A stretch of 64,000 nt of DNA. It comes from Rutidosis leptorrhynchoides (lineage: Eukaryota > Streptophyta > Magnoliopsida > Asterales > Asteraceae). The notes under the pieces are model-generated. The model did no database searches. It was given only the letters and a program-made list of their open reading frames with translations, and had not been told where the DNA came from. The translations under genes and the position numbers were made by a program. This document shows positions 11,208-23,302 of this stretch, piece after piece. Location of the stretch: contig NC_092333.1 of the NCBI RefSeq assembly GCF_046630445.1, positions 358,331,001 to 358,395,000 on the forward strand, given 5' to 3'. The number at the start of each line of letters is the position of its first letter. Position 1 is the stretch's first letter.

Positions 11208-11734
11208 CTAAAGTGGTGTAATGGTGTTAACTACCGAAATCATTTCGTTCAAACGGATGTTCAAACAAGTAACTTGCTCCACAAGATCGCGATTCCTAGC
11301 CAATAAATCATCAACACGATGCTTCAACAACTTAATCTCCTCCTGCTGTGTACACTGAACACCCTCGATCTCGTTAAAACGGGAATAGTTACCATCCTGA
11401 TTTTCCTGAATATACAAATAATCAACCGTCCCTTAAAGTCGTTCAATGAGTCTCTCATGCCTAAACATCCTACCAAACAAGGTATAAATCGTGTCCTGTT
11501 GTCTTGACCCATTAATCCATCCCTACCATTAATAGTCGGAGGCACATTATGTTCATGATAAGGGGTTCCTTCTTGTTGGTTCCATCTACCTAGAATTTCC
11601 CTAACCCATATCCATCGTCGCTAGAATGGTTGATACATCTCAAACTTGTTCCTATTAGAATTGTCATCTGAATCATCACTAACAATGATAGGTGTAGTCA
11701 CAGTGTTGGATCCCATAGAACTAGACGAAGCCAT
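11208..11734 (-). pseudogene. H extra ORF upstream of gag, coiled-coil
   Basis: A separate ORF between leader and gag. It starts at the ATG at 11734 (MASSSSMGSNTV), has an acidic Ser/Asp-rich N-terminus (VSDDSDDNSN), then W-I-W-V-R-E-I-L-G-R-W-N-Q-Q-E-G-T-P, then (next frame) DTIYTLFGRMFRHERLIERL, and a heptad-rich end (IKLLKHRVDDLLARNRDLVE) closing at 11208. Lesions: TAG at 11621-11623, a frameshift near 11495 and TAA at 11433-11435. About 175 codons. The same protein pattern occurs after the primer site in elements E, A and D, which have no gag or pol. Function unknown to me; a coiled coil suggests self-association or binding to gag. Extra ORFs upstream of gag are known from Ogre/Tat-type plant elements, but I do not recognise this one. 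Confidence 0.75.
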
Positions 11735-11985
11735 CTTACCATACACAACACATAAGAGTTAGCCTATAGAATTTCGACGAGTAAAAGTAAAAATATATGA
11801 CTCGAAAAATAGTAGAGACCGGAAAATTTTTGACTAGGTTATAGGCGGGACACACTAATGCAATCCTAGTCGGTCAGGTCTAGACACACTAATGCTATCC
11901 ACATTCCCTATAACCCAGTCTCAATTTCCTAAGACATGGTGTGAACTTTAACATAGTGTCCCAGGTTATAGTCAACGTAGTAGCG
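11735..11985 (-). other. H 5' leader
   Basis: Between the LTR and the upstream ORF. On the minus strand it holds two related stretches, each with ATAGCATTAGTGTGTC- or TTGCATTAGTGTGTC-like wording (near 11900 and 11855). No TGGTATCAGAGC is found where a primer site is expected, so it is mutated, deleted or uses another tRNA. The LTR boundary is therefore approximate. Confidence 0.5.
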
Positions 11986-12165
11986 AAAACATAAATATTA
12001 TTACATCACGGTCTCTGTTTTTAGTTTTGGTACATCGTGGTTACAAAATACAAGTACAGATAAAGTACAAATACAAATATATCAAAATCTAGCCTATCAA
12101 CACTAGATTTTACAAAAAACATTTTTCAAACATCCACGATGCCCGACCTGAAAGTGCTCCAAAAG

Positions 12166-12225
12166 CTAAGTACCTGAGATAAATACTTAAAAATGTCAAT
12201 ATAAATATTGGTGAGTTCATAGCTT
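12166..12225 (-). promoter_or_regulatory. Conserved LTR stem-loop with CAGGT (H)
   Basis: Minus strand: GAACTCAC, stem CAATAT-TT-ATATTG (12197-12210), GACA, then a T-rich run and ATCTCAGGT. Same layout as in K, C, D, A, E and B. Confidence 0.65.
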
Positions 12226-13886
12226 TAGTTAAAATGCATAAGTTAATGGACATTAAGATTTCATGTATAAAGCAGTTAAAAAGATATTCTAGTTAACGTA
12301 AAAGTACCCGAAAACAAGCGTCACTTAAGGTCTAATTGCGTATGGTTGAAGGTTATGCATTCGATAGCCTAGTAGGCCTATCCTAATGTGAGGAGTCATC
12401 CTCAAATAGATCTATTCATAATATTCATGTTTACCAAACCGGTAATTAACGATATCAAAATTGGGCTTTCTAAATTGACCTTTGTTACTCAACATAGAAT
12501 ATAGTTGTAAATACTTGATGCCAATATGTAAAATAATAAACAAGTATTATTTCATCCCAAAAGTATAAAAGATTGATTAAAAATGGGACTACGAACTCAC
12601 AAGTAATGCGGTGCGAAGCGTTCACGATAATTGGTCAGATTGTGTTCGGTGTTCCGGGTTTGAGACCTAATGAAATTTAGTAAGGTCAGAGGTCATACTA
12701 TCTAATATAGTACTTATATTAGGTTTAAGATCAATCCCTTAAGTAATCTTACATGTCCAATTCGGTTCTCGGTTTCAAAAGTTACTAGTTTATAGTTTTA
12801 AGAGTAGACTGTTTTTGACTAGTTTTATCATGATATAAGTGTAGGTGTTTCTATTGATCTAGACATCCATTTTAGGTTAATTTACTATCTATGGAAAGAT
12901 CTTTAAATCTAATTTCTAACCATGTAAGGTTAGCCTCTAAACTCAGAACATAAGTTGGTCAAAAGTTCAATTCTTTATAAGTGTGCAAAACAGTTCAGTT
13001 TTACACTATAAGATCTTATGCAAGTTTATAAATAGCAAAACTTACTTATTTGACTCAAAAACTTTACAGAAGTCTTAACACATATAAAAGTGCTTATTCC
13101 CAAAAGGAATAGTCTCCAGGTCTTCATTAACCCTATCTTTGGAGATAAGGTTTTAGACCAATTTCTGACTTCATTAAAATCTTGTGTCAAATAGATAGGA
13201 CTATATCTCAATGATTTATTAATGGATTTTAGTGATTTTTCTGTCCATGGTTTCCTTATTAAGTATAATTTTTAGATCAGAAAACTTTGGTTCAAGATCT
13301 ATTTTATATTTTGAGTTATAAATGAATCTTTGACACTTGGTCAAATTGCTGTAAATCTGAACTTGTTTCACCAAATAAAATTTAAAAATGATTTTTCTTT
13401 TAGATAAATCATGAAATCTTTACTAGAAGTCTCAAACACATATATGAACATCATATAAATTCATGAGTTCCAGAGAGCAACCATAGGTTGGTGTTTAGGT
13501 CATAGACTTCAAGTAGAAATTTGGACAGCTCAAAGACAAAACAGTTTTACATAGTTTAACCACTTTGGTTCTTACTTTAACTTCATTTTAAGACATTGGA
13601 AATATAGATATCTTAATTTTAATGATATAACATCAAGATCATGGTTAGCCATATAGTCATCATTGAGTGATTTAACACTCTAGATCAAGCTTTTACACCA
13701 TGAAAGTTCATGATTGTGACTAGAAATGATGAACAGATTTAGTTTAGCTAGTTATACCTAATGATATGTACTTCTAATGCTTAAAGAAGATGATCAAAGG
13801 ATGACTTATGATCTGTATTTTGAGAGTAGAGAAGTGTGAGAGAGAAGGGAGAATGAAGAAATGAGAGAATGAGAGGTAGAAGAGAG

Positions 13887-13894
13887 TTTATATA
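13887..13894 (-). promoter_or_regulatory. TATA box, H 5' LTR
   Basis: TATATAAA on the minus strand, identical to the copy at 5794-5801, about 850 bp from the LTR start and flanked by GA/CT-rich sequence. Confidence 0.6.
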
Positions 13895-14389
13895 GAGATG
13901 GTGGTGGATGGTGGTGGGAGACGTGGCAAAGGGAGGAGGCAAGGGAGGAGTGACTCACCATTAGCCATTAATGAAGCTTATGATTATGTTTTGCATGGTG
14001 GTTATCTTAGGGAGGAAGTATTAGGTAAGGTAATTTGATGATGTACATGATGATGATGATGATTAAAAACGATGATGATGATGATGATGGTGTGATTGTT
14101 CTAGTCAAGTTTTGGTTTTTCAAGAGTACATGTACTTGTGTAGTATTTTAATGTGTAAATTCTAAGATGTTTACTTGTATACTTAGGGTTTAGGAAGTAA
14201 ACTAAGGTTAGGTTCTAATCAAGATAGGTTAAGGTTGGTTAAATGAAAAAATGGCTAAGTACAAAGTAATCAAGACTAGTTTTGAAAATGATGAAGTGTA
14301 GGAATGTTTTTAGCTTATGATCAAATGTTCAAATGAAAATGTTTCAAGTCTTTAATCTAAATACTTGGTTAATAAGTTTATTTATTAGG

Positions 14390-14501
<112 letters not shown>

Positions 14502-14741
14502 ACAAGTCTAGGGTTTATGGTAATGAACTAGGGTTCATAGTAGTAAACTAGGCTTTTAGGACTTTATGCAAAATGTGTGAAGTAACACCTAATCAAGTAA
14601 AACCTAGAATGCATTCCTTAGGGCTATGCAAATCCTAAAATAAACCAAGACATAGATTAATAAATGTACTCGTCATGTCATAAATTGTAACTTAAAAAAG
14701 TCAAACTAGACATCTTAAGTCGAAAAGCTAGAGTTGTGACA

Positions 14742-15772
14742 AAGTGTTCCTGTTAAATACCTTAACAATCTCTTCAACGCAGCCCTATGACTGGTGCGTA
14801 GATCATGCATATATTGGGATAGTCGATTAACCATAAACGCTACATCAGGCCTCATTAGATTGAGATACTGAAGGCTGCCGACAAGTGTTCGATACTCAAT
14901 TGGATTCGAAGTTAGAGTACCTGAGTTAAGTAGCAACAAATAATGTGTGGTCGTAGGTGTTGCTGCCAGTTTAGCATACATCATATCTGCTCGTTCATGA
15001 ATATCAAGTATGTACTTACGTTGGCTAAGAAACAAACCATTAGTGGATGGTATGACTTCGACCCAAAAAAAAAAATACGATATTGAACCAAGATCTTGAG
15101 TGAAAATTTGTTAGATAGGGTCTGAATAAACTCATCCAAAATTTGTGGATTTGGACTCGTTAAGACGATGTCATCCATATATATGATAAGATACATAGGT
15201 GCTGCCCGGGTATTGTTTATAAATAAAGATGCGTCGGAGATTGATCTTTTGAACCCACATCTTTGCAAAAAATTTATAAGTTCCATATACTACACACGCG
15301 GCACCTATTTGAGGACATAGATGGCCTTTTTAAGTTTGCAGATGTGCGTTGGAAACTTAGCACACGGAAACCTCGGGGGTTTAGTCATGTACACTTGTTC
15401 CTGCAAAGTACCATTAAGAAATGCATTATTTATATCAAGTTACATAAGGGGCCAGTTGTGTGACCGCTAGGCATAGAAGAGTGCGGATTGTTGCTGGCTT
15501 ATCCACGGGACTAAACGTTTCTGTGTATTTTATTCTCGCACGCTGTTGAAAACCCTTGGCTACTAACCGAGCACAATAGCGGTCAATGCTACCATCAGAT
15601 TTATATTTAATGTGATAAATCCATTTGCACTTAACAATATTCTCTGTAGAATCAGACAGAACAATATCCCATGTACCGAGGGTGTGAAGTACGTGTAACT
15701 CATGAAGCATATCTACCCTCCATAAATAATCGGAAAGGGATTGTGTAACCGTAATTAGTTCAACGGGTCGAG
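14742..15772 (-). pseudogene. pol: I copia reverse transcriptase
   Basis: RT pieces: [70 protein letters not shown], then the catalytic IIYMDDIVLTSPNPQ (near 15170), and YRTLVGSLQYLNLMRPDVAF with RLLRYLTGT at the H junction. Frame changes occur near 15435, 15287 and 15060, with an A-run at 15064-15074. The C-terminal RNase H is gone. Typical copia RT, inactive. Confidence 0.85.
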
Positions 15773-16069
15773 CATTAACGGTGGTGACATTGGCATATTT
15801 CAGATTTGGTTTGAAAATGCGATTTTTGAAGCGGGTGATGATGGTAGTAGTAGACTACGGAGGAGCAGAAGGAGTGGTCGCGGAGGTAGATTCAGTGGTA
15901 TCAAAAGATGCGGGTGGCGGGGATGATGGTGTCGGTGAAGGTGGTGGTGGTGGCGGAATCGGTGAGGGTGGAGCATCAGGTGTAAGTGAAGAAGCTACTG
16001 TAGGAACAATTGTTATATCTACTTGACACCAAGCATCAGGTGTTGGGTAGGCAGTAAGGGATGAGGTGG
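15773..16069 (-). pseudogene. pol: I linker between integrase and RT, Pro/Ser-rich
   Basis: On the minus strand this codes a Pro/Ser/Thr-rich stretch (PPPPPPSPTPSSPPPASF), the usual low-complexity linker between copia integrase and RT. The Gly-rich plus-strand ORF at 15781-16026 is its mirror and is not a gene. Confidence 0.7.
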
Positions 16070-16930
16070 TTAGTGATGGATAGGGAAAGTCATCTTCAAC
16101 GAATTTAACATGTCGAGATGTATAGATACGATTAGAAACAAGATCGAGACAAAAGTACGCACTTTGTGAGGAAGAAAAGCAAACGAATATACAAGGTTGA
16201 GACTAGGTATCAAGTTTATGGGTGGTCTAAGGTCGAATCCATGGATAGCAAAGGCATTCAAAACTTCAAAGTTTGAGGTAGTTTGGGGATGTGCCAAAGC
16301 GAGCTTCATAGGGAGATTGATTTGAGAGTACCGTGTTGGTAGACGATTAATAAGATACGAGACTGTTGTGAGTGCAAGGGACCAAAACTCAATTGGAAGT
16401 CGAGCATGGGACAAAAGGGAGAGGCTCGTTTCAACAATGTGCCTATGATTTCGCTCCGCGAGCCCATTGTGTTCGGGTGTATGTGGTAGCGTTGTAAAAT
16501 GAGAGATGCCATGTTGGGATAGAAAGTTGGCCAAGGTAATATACTCTCCTGCATTATCCGAATAAAGAGTTTTGATTTGTTTGTCAAAATATTTTTTGAC
16601 CAATGCTTTAAATCGAATGAACACATCTTTTGTATTAGATATTCTTTTAAGTGGATAGAACCACGTATATCTAGTGAAATGATCAACAAAGATAACATAA
16701 TAGTTGTGACCATCGATTGAGTGAACAGGAGATGTCCACACGTCCGTATATAATAATTCAAGTGGTGCATGAGAAGTCATTGTGTTATTATGAAACGGAA
16801 TTTTATGACTCTTATTGCATTGACAAGCATTACAAGAAGAAAAATCACTAGAAACATGTAAATTTAATGAATGCACTAATGTTTTAAAAACTGATAAAGA
16901 TGGATGGCATAGGCGGTGATGCCATTCCAT
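16070..16930 (-). pseudogene. pol: I copia integrase
   Basis: Open for 286 codons. Shows the HHCC finger (MEWHHRLCHPS to CNACQCNKSHK), the first catalytic Asp in LLYTDVW, the second in LYSDNAGEY and the Glu in HNGLAERNHRHIVE, so the DDE triad is intact, followed by FWSLALTTVSYLINRLPT. The C-terminal 80 residues look frame-shifted relative to the family. It begins directly after the protease, with a stop or gap near 16935. Confidence 0.88.
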
Positions 16931-16939
16931 GGAAGATGC

Positions 16940-17341
16940 TCAAATTGTGGAGTATGCTATAATAGAAGATACGAAGGAGGAAATATGATAAATGCCATCT
17001 TTAGGTTGTCTCACGAACAGTATGATCCCGGTTAGCCGATCCTTGACAACATAAGAATTGGAGGGAAAGGTTATTAGTAAATTATTATCTTTACAAAGTT
17101 GAAAGATAAATAGGATATTATGATGCATAGAAGGCACATATAAGACATTAGACATAGAAAGAGGTTTTGAGGATGTAGAGATTGTGGTTGACCAAATATG
17201 ACTTATTGGGAGACCCTTACCATCTCCAATGACAATTTCTTCGGTGCCCATATATGGATTGTGGATGGACAGATTAGCTAGATCTTGTGTGACATGGTGT
17301 GATGCTCCGGATCCAAGTAACCAATCAGTGGCCAAAGGTGG
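16940..17341 (-). pseudogene. pol: I copia protease
   Basis: About 131 codons with D-W-L-L-G-S-G-A-S-H-H-V-T. Copia proteases have D-S-G-A-S here, so the catalytic Asp is Gly. The downstream landmarks LSMSNVLYVPSMHHNIL and DRLTGIILFVRQPKDGIY are kept. Inactive by this residue. Confidence 0.82.
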
Positions 17342-17712
17342 CGTTTACTTGTGGCAAGTTGGCAAGAAAAGATGGTGTAGTAATTGATGTATGAGCTTCA
17401 GCGAAAATCGGACACTGTTGTATAGAGTGACCCTTGGCGTGACGCCATTGGCATCTTCCAAGAAAGGGTCTTGCACCTATTAAAGCATGGTTGGTGCGAT
17501 TAAAATGATTTGATGTAGGAGGTGTATGAGATGGTTGATAGGTCTATTGGTGTGAGCAATTGTTGTTTCTGGTTTGGGTGGAATTGGTCATCGAAGGCAG
17601 GATACTAAGGGTAGGTTGTTGATGAATGGTGAGTTCACGGTTAAGGAGTTTTTCATGAAGTTCAATTAGTGAGATAGTTGTATCCCTGCATTCACTCCAT
17701 CAATAACCGATT
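17342..17712 (-). pseudogene. gag: I copia gag C-terminus
   Basis: Minus strand shows ISLIELHEKLLNRELTIHQQ, then an Asn/Thr-rich linker with a stop near 17550, then a nucleocapsid knuckle C-Q-W-R-H-A-K-G-H-S-I-Q-Q-C with the second Cys replaced by Arg. It is cut at 17712 where J's LTR starts. Confidence 0.75.
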
Positions 17713-18427
17713 TGTAAGTAACTAGAGGGGGTGAATAGTTACTTAATATGATTTTTAAAACTTTTTCGATGATCAACAAGATTTGAACAATCCTTGATCA
17801 ACTTAATCAACTCAAACCCAATATGTGTAGTGTTAATGTTTGTAGTAATGTGGAATGTATAGTAAGGAACATAAACACAAGAATTTATAGTAGTCCGGGT
17901 GAATGTTAACTAATCCACCTTAATCCACTCCTGATTCACTAATCGGGAGTTTAGCATCACTAAGCCTATTTCTCCAAATCCGGTAGAGATCCAATTTAAA
18001 AGTCTTGAAGTAGTTTGTAGGCAACAAATCTGATCGTTCTATCCCTTTGAAAGATTATCTCTAACTTAGATCAACTTGTCTTCACCTTGAGAAGTATTAA
18101 CCCCCAAAGGAATTAATCAAATTCCTAGTTCCCTTTAGGGAAGATGATAGCTAAGCTAGTAAATGCTTCTAGATACAAAGTACAAGACACACCCTTTTTA
18201 GTGATGATAATCCTAAGACAATTCTAAGGATAATGCAACACTAAGTAAACTCACAAAGATAGTAATTTGATAGTAAATTTACAACCCCCTTCTACAATCT
18301 ATGAGATTATAGAACTTCTCTTGCTAATCAAAAACACATGTATATGAATTATGATCTTGTAATTCTCTGATGATTTTGAGTTAAAGCATGCAAGAGGGTC
18401 AAATTTTCAAAGTTCTCTAAGTCTTGC

Positions 18428-18435
18428 TATTTATA
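18428..18435 (-). promoter_or_regulatory. TATA box, J LTR
   Basis: Minus strand CCATATAAATAGC, a good TATA box, about 30 bp downstream of the GC-rich palindromic module at 18463-18501. Confidence 0.6.
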
Positions 18436-18462
18436 TGGAGAGATAATAGTCGTTGTTGCGGC

Positions 18463-18501
18463 TAGGACTACGGTCGATCGTGGGTCGACCGCACACGGTC
18501 C
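18463..18501. repeat. GC-rich palindromic module, J LTR (promoter side)
   Basis: Contains GGTCGA-TCGTGGG-TCGACC, an inverted repeat with 6-bp arms, and further CGGTC words. It matches in style the module at 53999-54110 in the other half of this LTR. Confidence 0.65.
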
Positions 18502-18533
18502 AATCTAAAACTTCTATTCGTTGTATATCCGTT

Positions 18534-18538
18534 TGAAT
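18534..18538. repeat. Target site duplication of D, left copy
   Basis: TGAAT directly before the D LTR end (TGAAATGACC on plus). The second copy is at 53324-53328. Confidence 0.75.
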
Positions 18539-18835
18539 TGAAATGACCCATTCATATCGATTATAAACGATTCACAATAGTTGATTTCATTGCGAGGTGC
18601 TTGACCTCTATATGATACATTTTACAAATATTGCGTTCGTTTTTAAAAGACAAACTTTCATTACATCGAAAGTTAATGGCATGCATACCATTTCATAATA
18701 TATCCAACTATAATTGACTTAATAATAATCTTGTTGAACTCAACGACTCGAATGCAACGTATTTTGAAATATGCCATGAATGACTCCAAGTAATATCTTT
18801 AAAATGAGCAAATGCACAGCGGAAGATTCCTTTCA

Positions 18836-18890
18836 TACCTGAGAATAAACATGCTTTAAAGTGTCAACCAAAGGGTTGGTGAGTTCATTA
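18836..18890 (-). promoter_or_regulatory. Conserved LTR stem-loop with CAGGT (D)
   Basis: Minus strand: GAACTCAC, stem CAACC-CTTT-GGTTG (18865-18878), GACACTTTAAAG, TTTATTCTCAGGT. Confidence 0.65.
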
Positions 18891-19871
18891 GTTTATCATA
18901 ATCGTTCATTTCCATCATTTTAATAGACCACAAGATTTTCATTTCCATTTTTCATAAATATACATCTCATACATACAGACAAAAATCATCCATATGGATT
19001 GAACACCTGGTAATCGACCTTAACAAGATGCATATAGAATATCCCCATCATTCTGGGACTCCCTTCGGACATGATAAAATTGAAGTACTAAAGCAGTTCA
19101 AATTCTCTGACTGGGGCTTGTTAGTGCCCATAGATCTATCTTTAGGATTCGCGTCAATTAGGGTGTCTGTTCCCTAATTCTTAGATTACCAGACTAAAAG
19201 GGGCATATTCGATTTCGATCATTCAACCATATAATGTAGTTTCGATTACTTATGTCTATTTCGTAAAACATTTATAAAAGCAGCGCATGTATTCTCAGTC
19301 CCAAAAATATATATTGCAAAAGCATTTAAAAAGGGAGCAAATGAAACTCACTATCCAATATTTTGTAGTAAAAATATTCATACGACGAAATTGAACAATG
19401 TATGGTTGGCCTCGGATTCACGAACCTATATCATTTATATATATGCTAACACATATAATTGTAATCGATCAAATTTATATATTATATCTTAATTTATATA
19501 TCTTATATACTTTGTTTGTATTATTTAAAATTATTAATATTTATATAGTTTTTATATATCTGTGTGATTAGTATTATATTGAAAATCAATATTTTGTTAT
19601 ATGTAATTATGTATATAATTAATGTTAATATGTTAATTCTATAATTTTATGTAGTACTAATATATTATGTAACAAATATATTTCTATGTATCTAATAATT
19701 ATTTAATAAAATAATGTTAATAATAATAATAATCAAAGTCATGTTAATGATAAAATAATAAAAATGATAATCATACAAATAATAATAAAAAAAACTAAAA
19801 AAAATAATAGTTTTAATAAAGATATTACTAATAGTATTCTTATTGTCAATACTATTACTAATGTTAATAAC

Positions 19872-19954
<83 letters not shown>
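19872..19954. repeat. (AAT)n microsatellite in D LTR
   Basis: About 27 AAT units. The poly-Asn ORF over it is an artefact. Shorter AAT tracts continue to 20120. Confidence 0.95.
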
Positions 19955-19956
<2 letters not shown>

Positions 19957-20167
19957 TTTAAAAATGATACCTAATAATACTTATTTTACTAATCATAATA
20001 TTATCAATAATAATACTAATAACAATAATGCTTATACTTATATAAGAATAATAATAATAACCAAGATATCAATATTAGTACTAGTGTAGTAATAATAATA
20101 ATAATAATAATAATAATTAGAATACTACCTTAAGAGTGTGAGCTTCCAAAAATAAAAAAAATAAAAC

Positions 20168-20240
20168 TGCCTCAGCCGGGCTTGAACACGCGACTTCACG
20201 CTAATCCGAACACCCTCTAAACCATTGCACCATCTCGGTT
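20168..20240 (-). ncRNA. tRNA-like segment inside D LTR
   Basis: Minus strand has an A-box-like TGGTGCAATGG (20222-20232) and a B-box-like GTTCAAGCC (20179-20187) about 34 bp apart, then a T-rich run as in pol III terminators. No convincing acceptor or anticodon stem, so it is a tRNA-derived or SINE-like segment, not a tRNA gene. A related segment is in A's 3' LTR at 50024-50103. Confidence 0.4.
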
Positions 20241-22595
20241 TTTCTGAAATAATTCGTATTTTAATTCTATTTAACTCTATCCCCGTGTTCTTCTTCTTCA
20301 TCACCATCTAACCCTCTTCATTTAATTCATGATCACCCACTATCATCATCTATATCTTCTTCACTCACCACCGTATCAACACATCATTATCAATCTATTC
20401 CTATATAATTTTGATTACCATAATCATCATTATAATCATATAACATCATCATTTTTTAATCTAAACAACATCATCATCAACAACTTAAAATTATCATCTT
20501 CTTTGAATATCATCGATTATCATTTAACATCGTTGTCCATTGTTCCTCATCTTCTTTTTGGTATTCGACAAGTAGCACAGGCAGTGAGTTTGGGCAGTTT
20601 TGATGGCTTTTTCCAGCTGTAATTAGCAGCTAAAAGTGACGGTTGAGTGGTCTGATCAAGCAGCAACAACAGCCTAAAAGGCTTCGGCTTGTTGGGTATT
20701 GGAAATCAAAACAAAAACAGCTGTAGCAGTTAATTGGCAATGAAGATGTTGATAGTGGGTTATGGTGGAGGTGATCACAGGCTGCAACAGTAGCCAACAC
20801 AAGAGATTCTTGGGCTGATCTAAATTTAATTTAGATTAAGTGGCCCTTTCCAATTTGAGTGGGCTTAAACAAATTAGACTAACGATCTGGATTCAAAGTA
20901 ATGAAGTCTAATTAATACGAAAACAATAGTAGCCAAAATTTGTAATCACCAAACTGCACAAGTGGGGTTTGTAGAGTTGGTGTTGTCGGCCACAATAGGG
21001 AAACTAACATGCAACACTATTATTTGTTTATTATCAATTGGGGTTTGGAAATAAAAGTAAAATAGATGGAACAGAAAGCAGTTTGTAACAATGACTTCAG
21101 TTGTTTACAGTTGAATGATCATAACTGTAGTAGCGAAGAGAGAAAAAAAATATATAGAAAGAAAGAAATGAAGAAGAAAGAAATGTGTGGTTTTGTATGT
21201 TGTGGTGTATATCATACAAGAAGTAGTGGACAAGGAGTATGCAATGATAATGACGATTGATGGTGGTTCGAGGTTGTTCAGGAAACCGAAGAATACATGT
21301 TGTGGTGGTTGCAAGTGGTGATGATAGTTCCATGGTGGTATCGTTGGTGATGATTCAAAAGGTGATTGTGACGGGTTGGAACCGAAACAGCAACATAAGT
21401 AGCAGCTTGTTTAGCTCAAAAGTTTAAATAGATTTGTTCATGGCGGGGTAGCGACAACTGTGATAGGTTTCAAGATGGATGACGGTTTACGATAGTGGTG
21501 AAAGGTGATTCATGGTGATGGTTGGAGTGTGGTTGAAGAAGAAAGATAATCGGGTTGTTTTCGAGTTAAAGTGGGTTTGTTTAATGATGGTGGAAGGTGG
21601 CGGATTATGGTAATCATGATGGTGGTGATTCAAGGTGAACGAAGGTGGTTGCTCGTAGTGGTTCAAGGGCGACCGAGGTGGTTGCCGGTTTATGGGTTTT
21701 GAAGATGGGTCGTTAACATCTTTGTTAATCGAGCATCTCTATAAGTATACATATTTGTAGTAGTAATATGATTAGTTTAATAATAATAATTAATAATTAA
21801 TAATAATAATTAATATAATAATATTTGTAATTCAACTTGATTGAATCAAGTACAGTAAAATCCAATGAGCCAAATATCATGCATAGTTCAGCAGTCGGAT
21901 TCCTTGTACTCTTGCTACCGACAGTTTTTACAAACTGTGTATCGTCCACTATTTGAAATCAGTGGCGGATAAAAGTCTTCGGAAAAATCCCAAATTTTTA
22001 GATTAACTATATTTATTTATTTTGGTCATTATGGTATAAAATTCGATCCTTAATTTGTTGAATAAAAATTACATCAACTGTCCCTCTCAATTCTCGGTAA
22101 AATATAAAAAGTGTAGAAATTTATTATTTAGCTTCTACATATATTTTTAATAAGCCTAAAATTTATATAACTAATTTTCGGATCACCCTTTATTTTAAAA
22201 TCACATAAGTTTGAATTTAACTTGCTTAATCTCAATCGGAACATCAAACGAGTATTACAATCATTTACTGTTTAATTAATATACTTTATTTATATATATA
22301 AATATATTTTAAATAATAATTATTATAATATCCTATTTTTATATTATTAATTTTAATAACAACAACATATAATACTTCAAATTATATTTTGAATTATTAC
22401 TTATATATATATACATACATATCTATTTACAAATAGTTGTTCGTGAATCGACGGGAATGGTCAAAGGTTAACTGGATCCATGTAAACAGTTCAAAAATTT
22501 TTAAGACTCCACATTACAGACTTTATCGTGTCGAAAATGATAAATCGTATCGAGAGTTTGGTTTAAAATTAGTCGAAATTTTCCGGGTAGTCACG

Positions 22596-22631
22596 GTACC
22601 TACCCGTTAAAGAAATTTCGTCCCGAAATTT
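22596..22631 (-). promoter_or_regulatory. D polypurine-tract region and inverted repeat
   Basis: Minus strand AAATTTCG-GGA-CGAAATTT (22613-22631), a perfect 8-bp-arm inverted repeat, followed by CTTTAACGGGTAGGTAC and the LTR start. Confidence 0.7.
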
Positions 22632-23267
22632 GAGTGAGGGCGTCATGGCTAATAATAAAAAATATTTTCATGACGAATATGAGTTGATAAGTAGAGTTTT
22701 ATCATTATTGAGTAATATAGATAAAACGATTTGATTATGTGAAGCGTATGAGTGAAGCTGTCACAAAAGATTGAGATAAGATTTAACTATTGACGTAGTC
22801 ATGGTGAATTTCCAGAATTCAAGAGTTTTAGAGGAAATCTTTGTAATATGATTTGGTTCTACGGTAATTAAGGAAATTAGAACCTTCTTTGATTAGATGC
22901 AATAATCTATTTCTATTGATCTGTCGGATATTTCACTATAAATCCACTATCTTCGTTTCCTTTATATTTTGGAGTTTCATCCTCTTGTTTTCTCTTCCCA
23001 ACTTTAAGTCAAGCGAAAAATGGTCCAGAATTCATAGGTATGGAATTTTGAATGAACATGGCTAATGTTCTAAGAGAGAGATTGTAATAGTACGATCTTG
23101 ATTGGTTAAGTTACCAGAATTCAAGAGAAAAGATAGAATTATCAGGAAGATATGTTCTCGATATGTTTATATATTAGATAGAATGTAAGAGTCGTGTAAC
23201 ATGGCACATGATGATGTTATAGTCTGTGAATCATCATGTTTCATTAGAAACTCAGCATGACTTACTG

Positions 23268-23302
23268 TAATATAATCACGTTGATCAAGTGTCATTATAT
23301 TA
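23268..23302. repeat. 35-bp palindrome, D copy
   Basis: Arms TAATATAAT/ATTATATTA around a TTGATCAA centre; near-perfect dyad. Equal-length copies at 47423-47457 (A) and 63377-63411 (E). Confidence 0.75.

Larger units (their letters stand above)
14742..17712 (-). mobile_element. I: Ty1/copia gag-pol fragment
   Basis: Minus-strand copia element in the order gag-protease-integrase-RT, the copia order. It is cut on the left inside the RT/RNase H region by H, and on the right inside gag by J's LTR. No LTR of its own is in the window. Confidence 0.88.
17713..18538 (-). repeat. J 3' LTR, distal half
   Basis: Starts on the plus strand with TGTAAGTAACTAGAGGGGG, the complement of an LTR end CCCCCTCTAGTTACTTACA, a wording common at SIRE-type copia LTR ends. 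It runs to the D insertion at 18538. Flanking TGAAT at 18534-18538 and 53324-53328 shows that the other half lies at 53324-54295. Joined length would be about 1.79 kb. No primer site follows, so this is the 3' LTR. Confidence 0.75.
18539..22595 (-). repeat. D 3' LTR, 4.06 kb
   Basis: The start (minus) reads CGTGACTACCCGGAAAATTTCG, so the terminal TG is mutated; it follows AACGGGTAGGTAC. The end is at 18539. Parts match A's LTRs (18539-19440 with 51060-52110), and 21400-22595 matches 52111-53323. The middle (19440-20130) is AT-rich with TAA repeats. No coding content; ORFs at 20329-20622 and 21066-21333 are chance. Confidence 0.82.

Noticed and set aside
15781..16026. Gly-rich plus-strand ORF of 81 codons
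   Set aside because: Mirror of the Pro/Ser-rich linker of the copia polyprotein coded on the minus strand.
19764..19961. Poly-Asn ORF
   Set aside because: Translation of an AAT microsatellite inside the D LTR.
20168..20240. Genuine tRNA gene
   Set aside because: A- and B-box words are present, but no 7-bp acceptor stem or anticodon arm can be drawn with confidence; kept only as tRNA-like.
21066..21333. Overlapping ORFs on both strands
   Set aside because: Inside the D 3' LTR, without conserved protein features.
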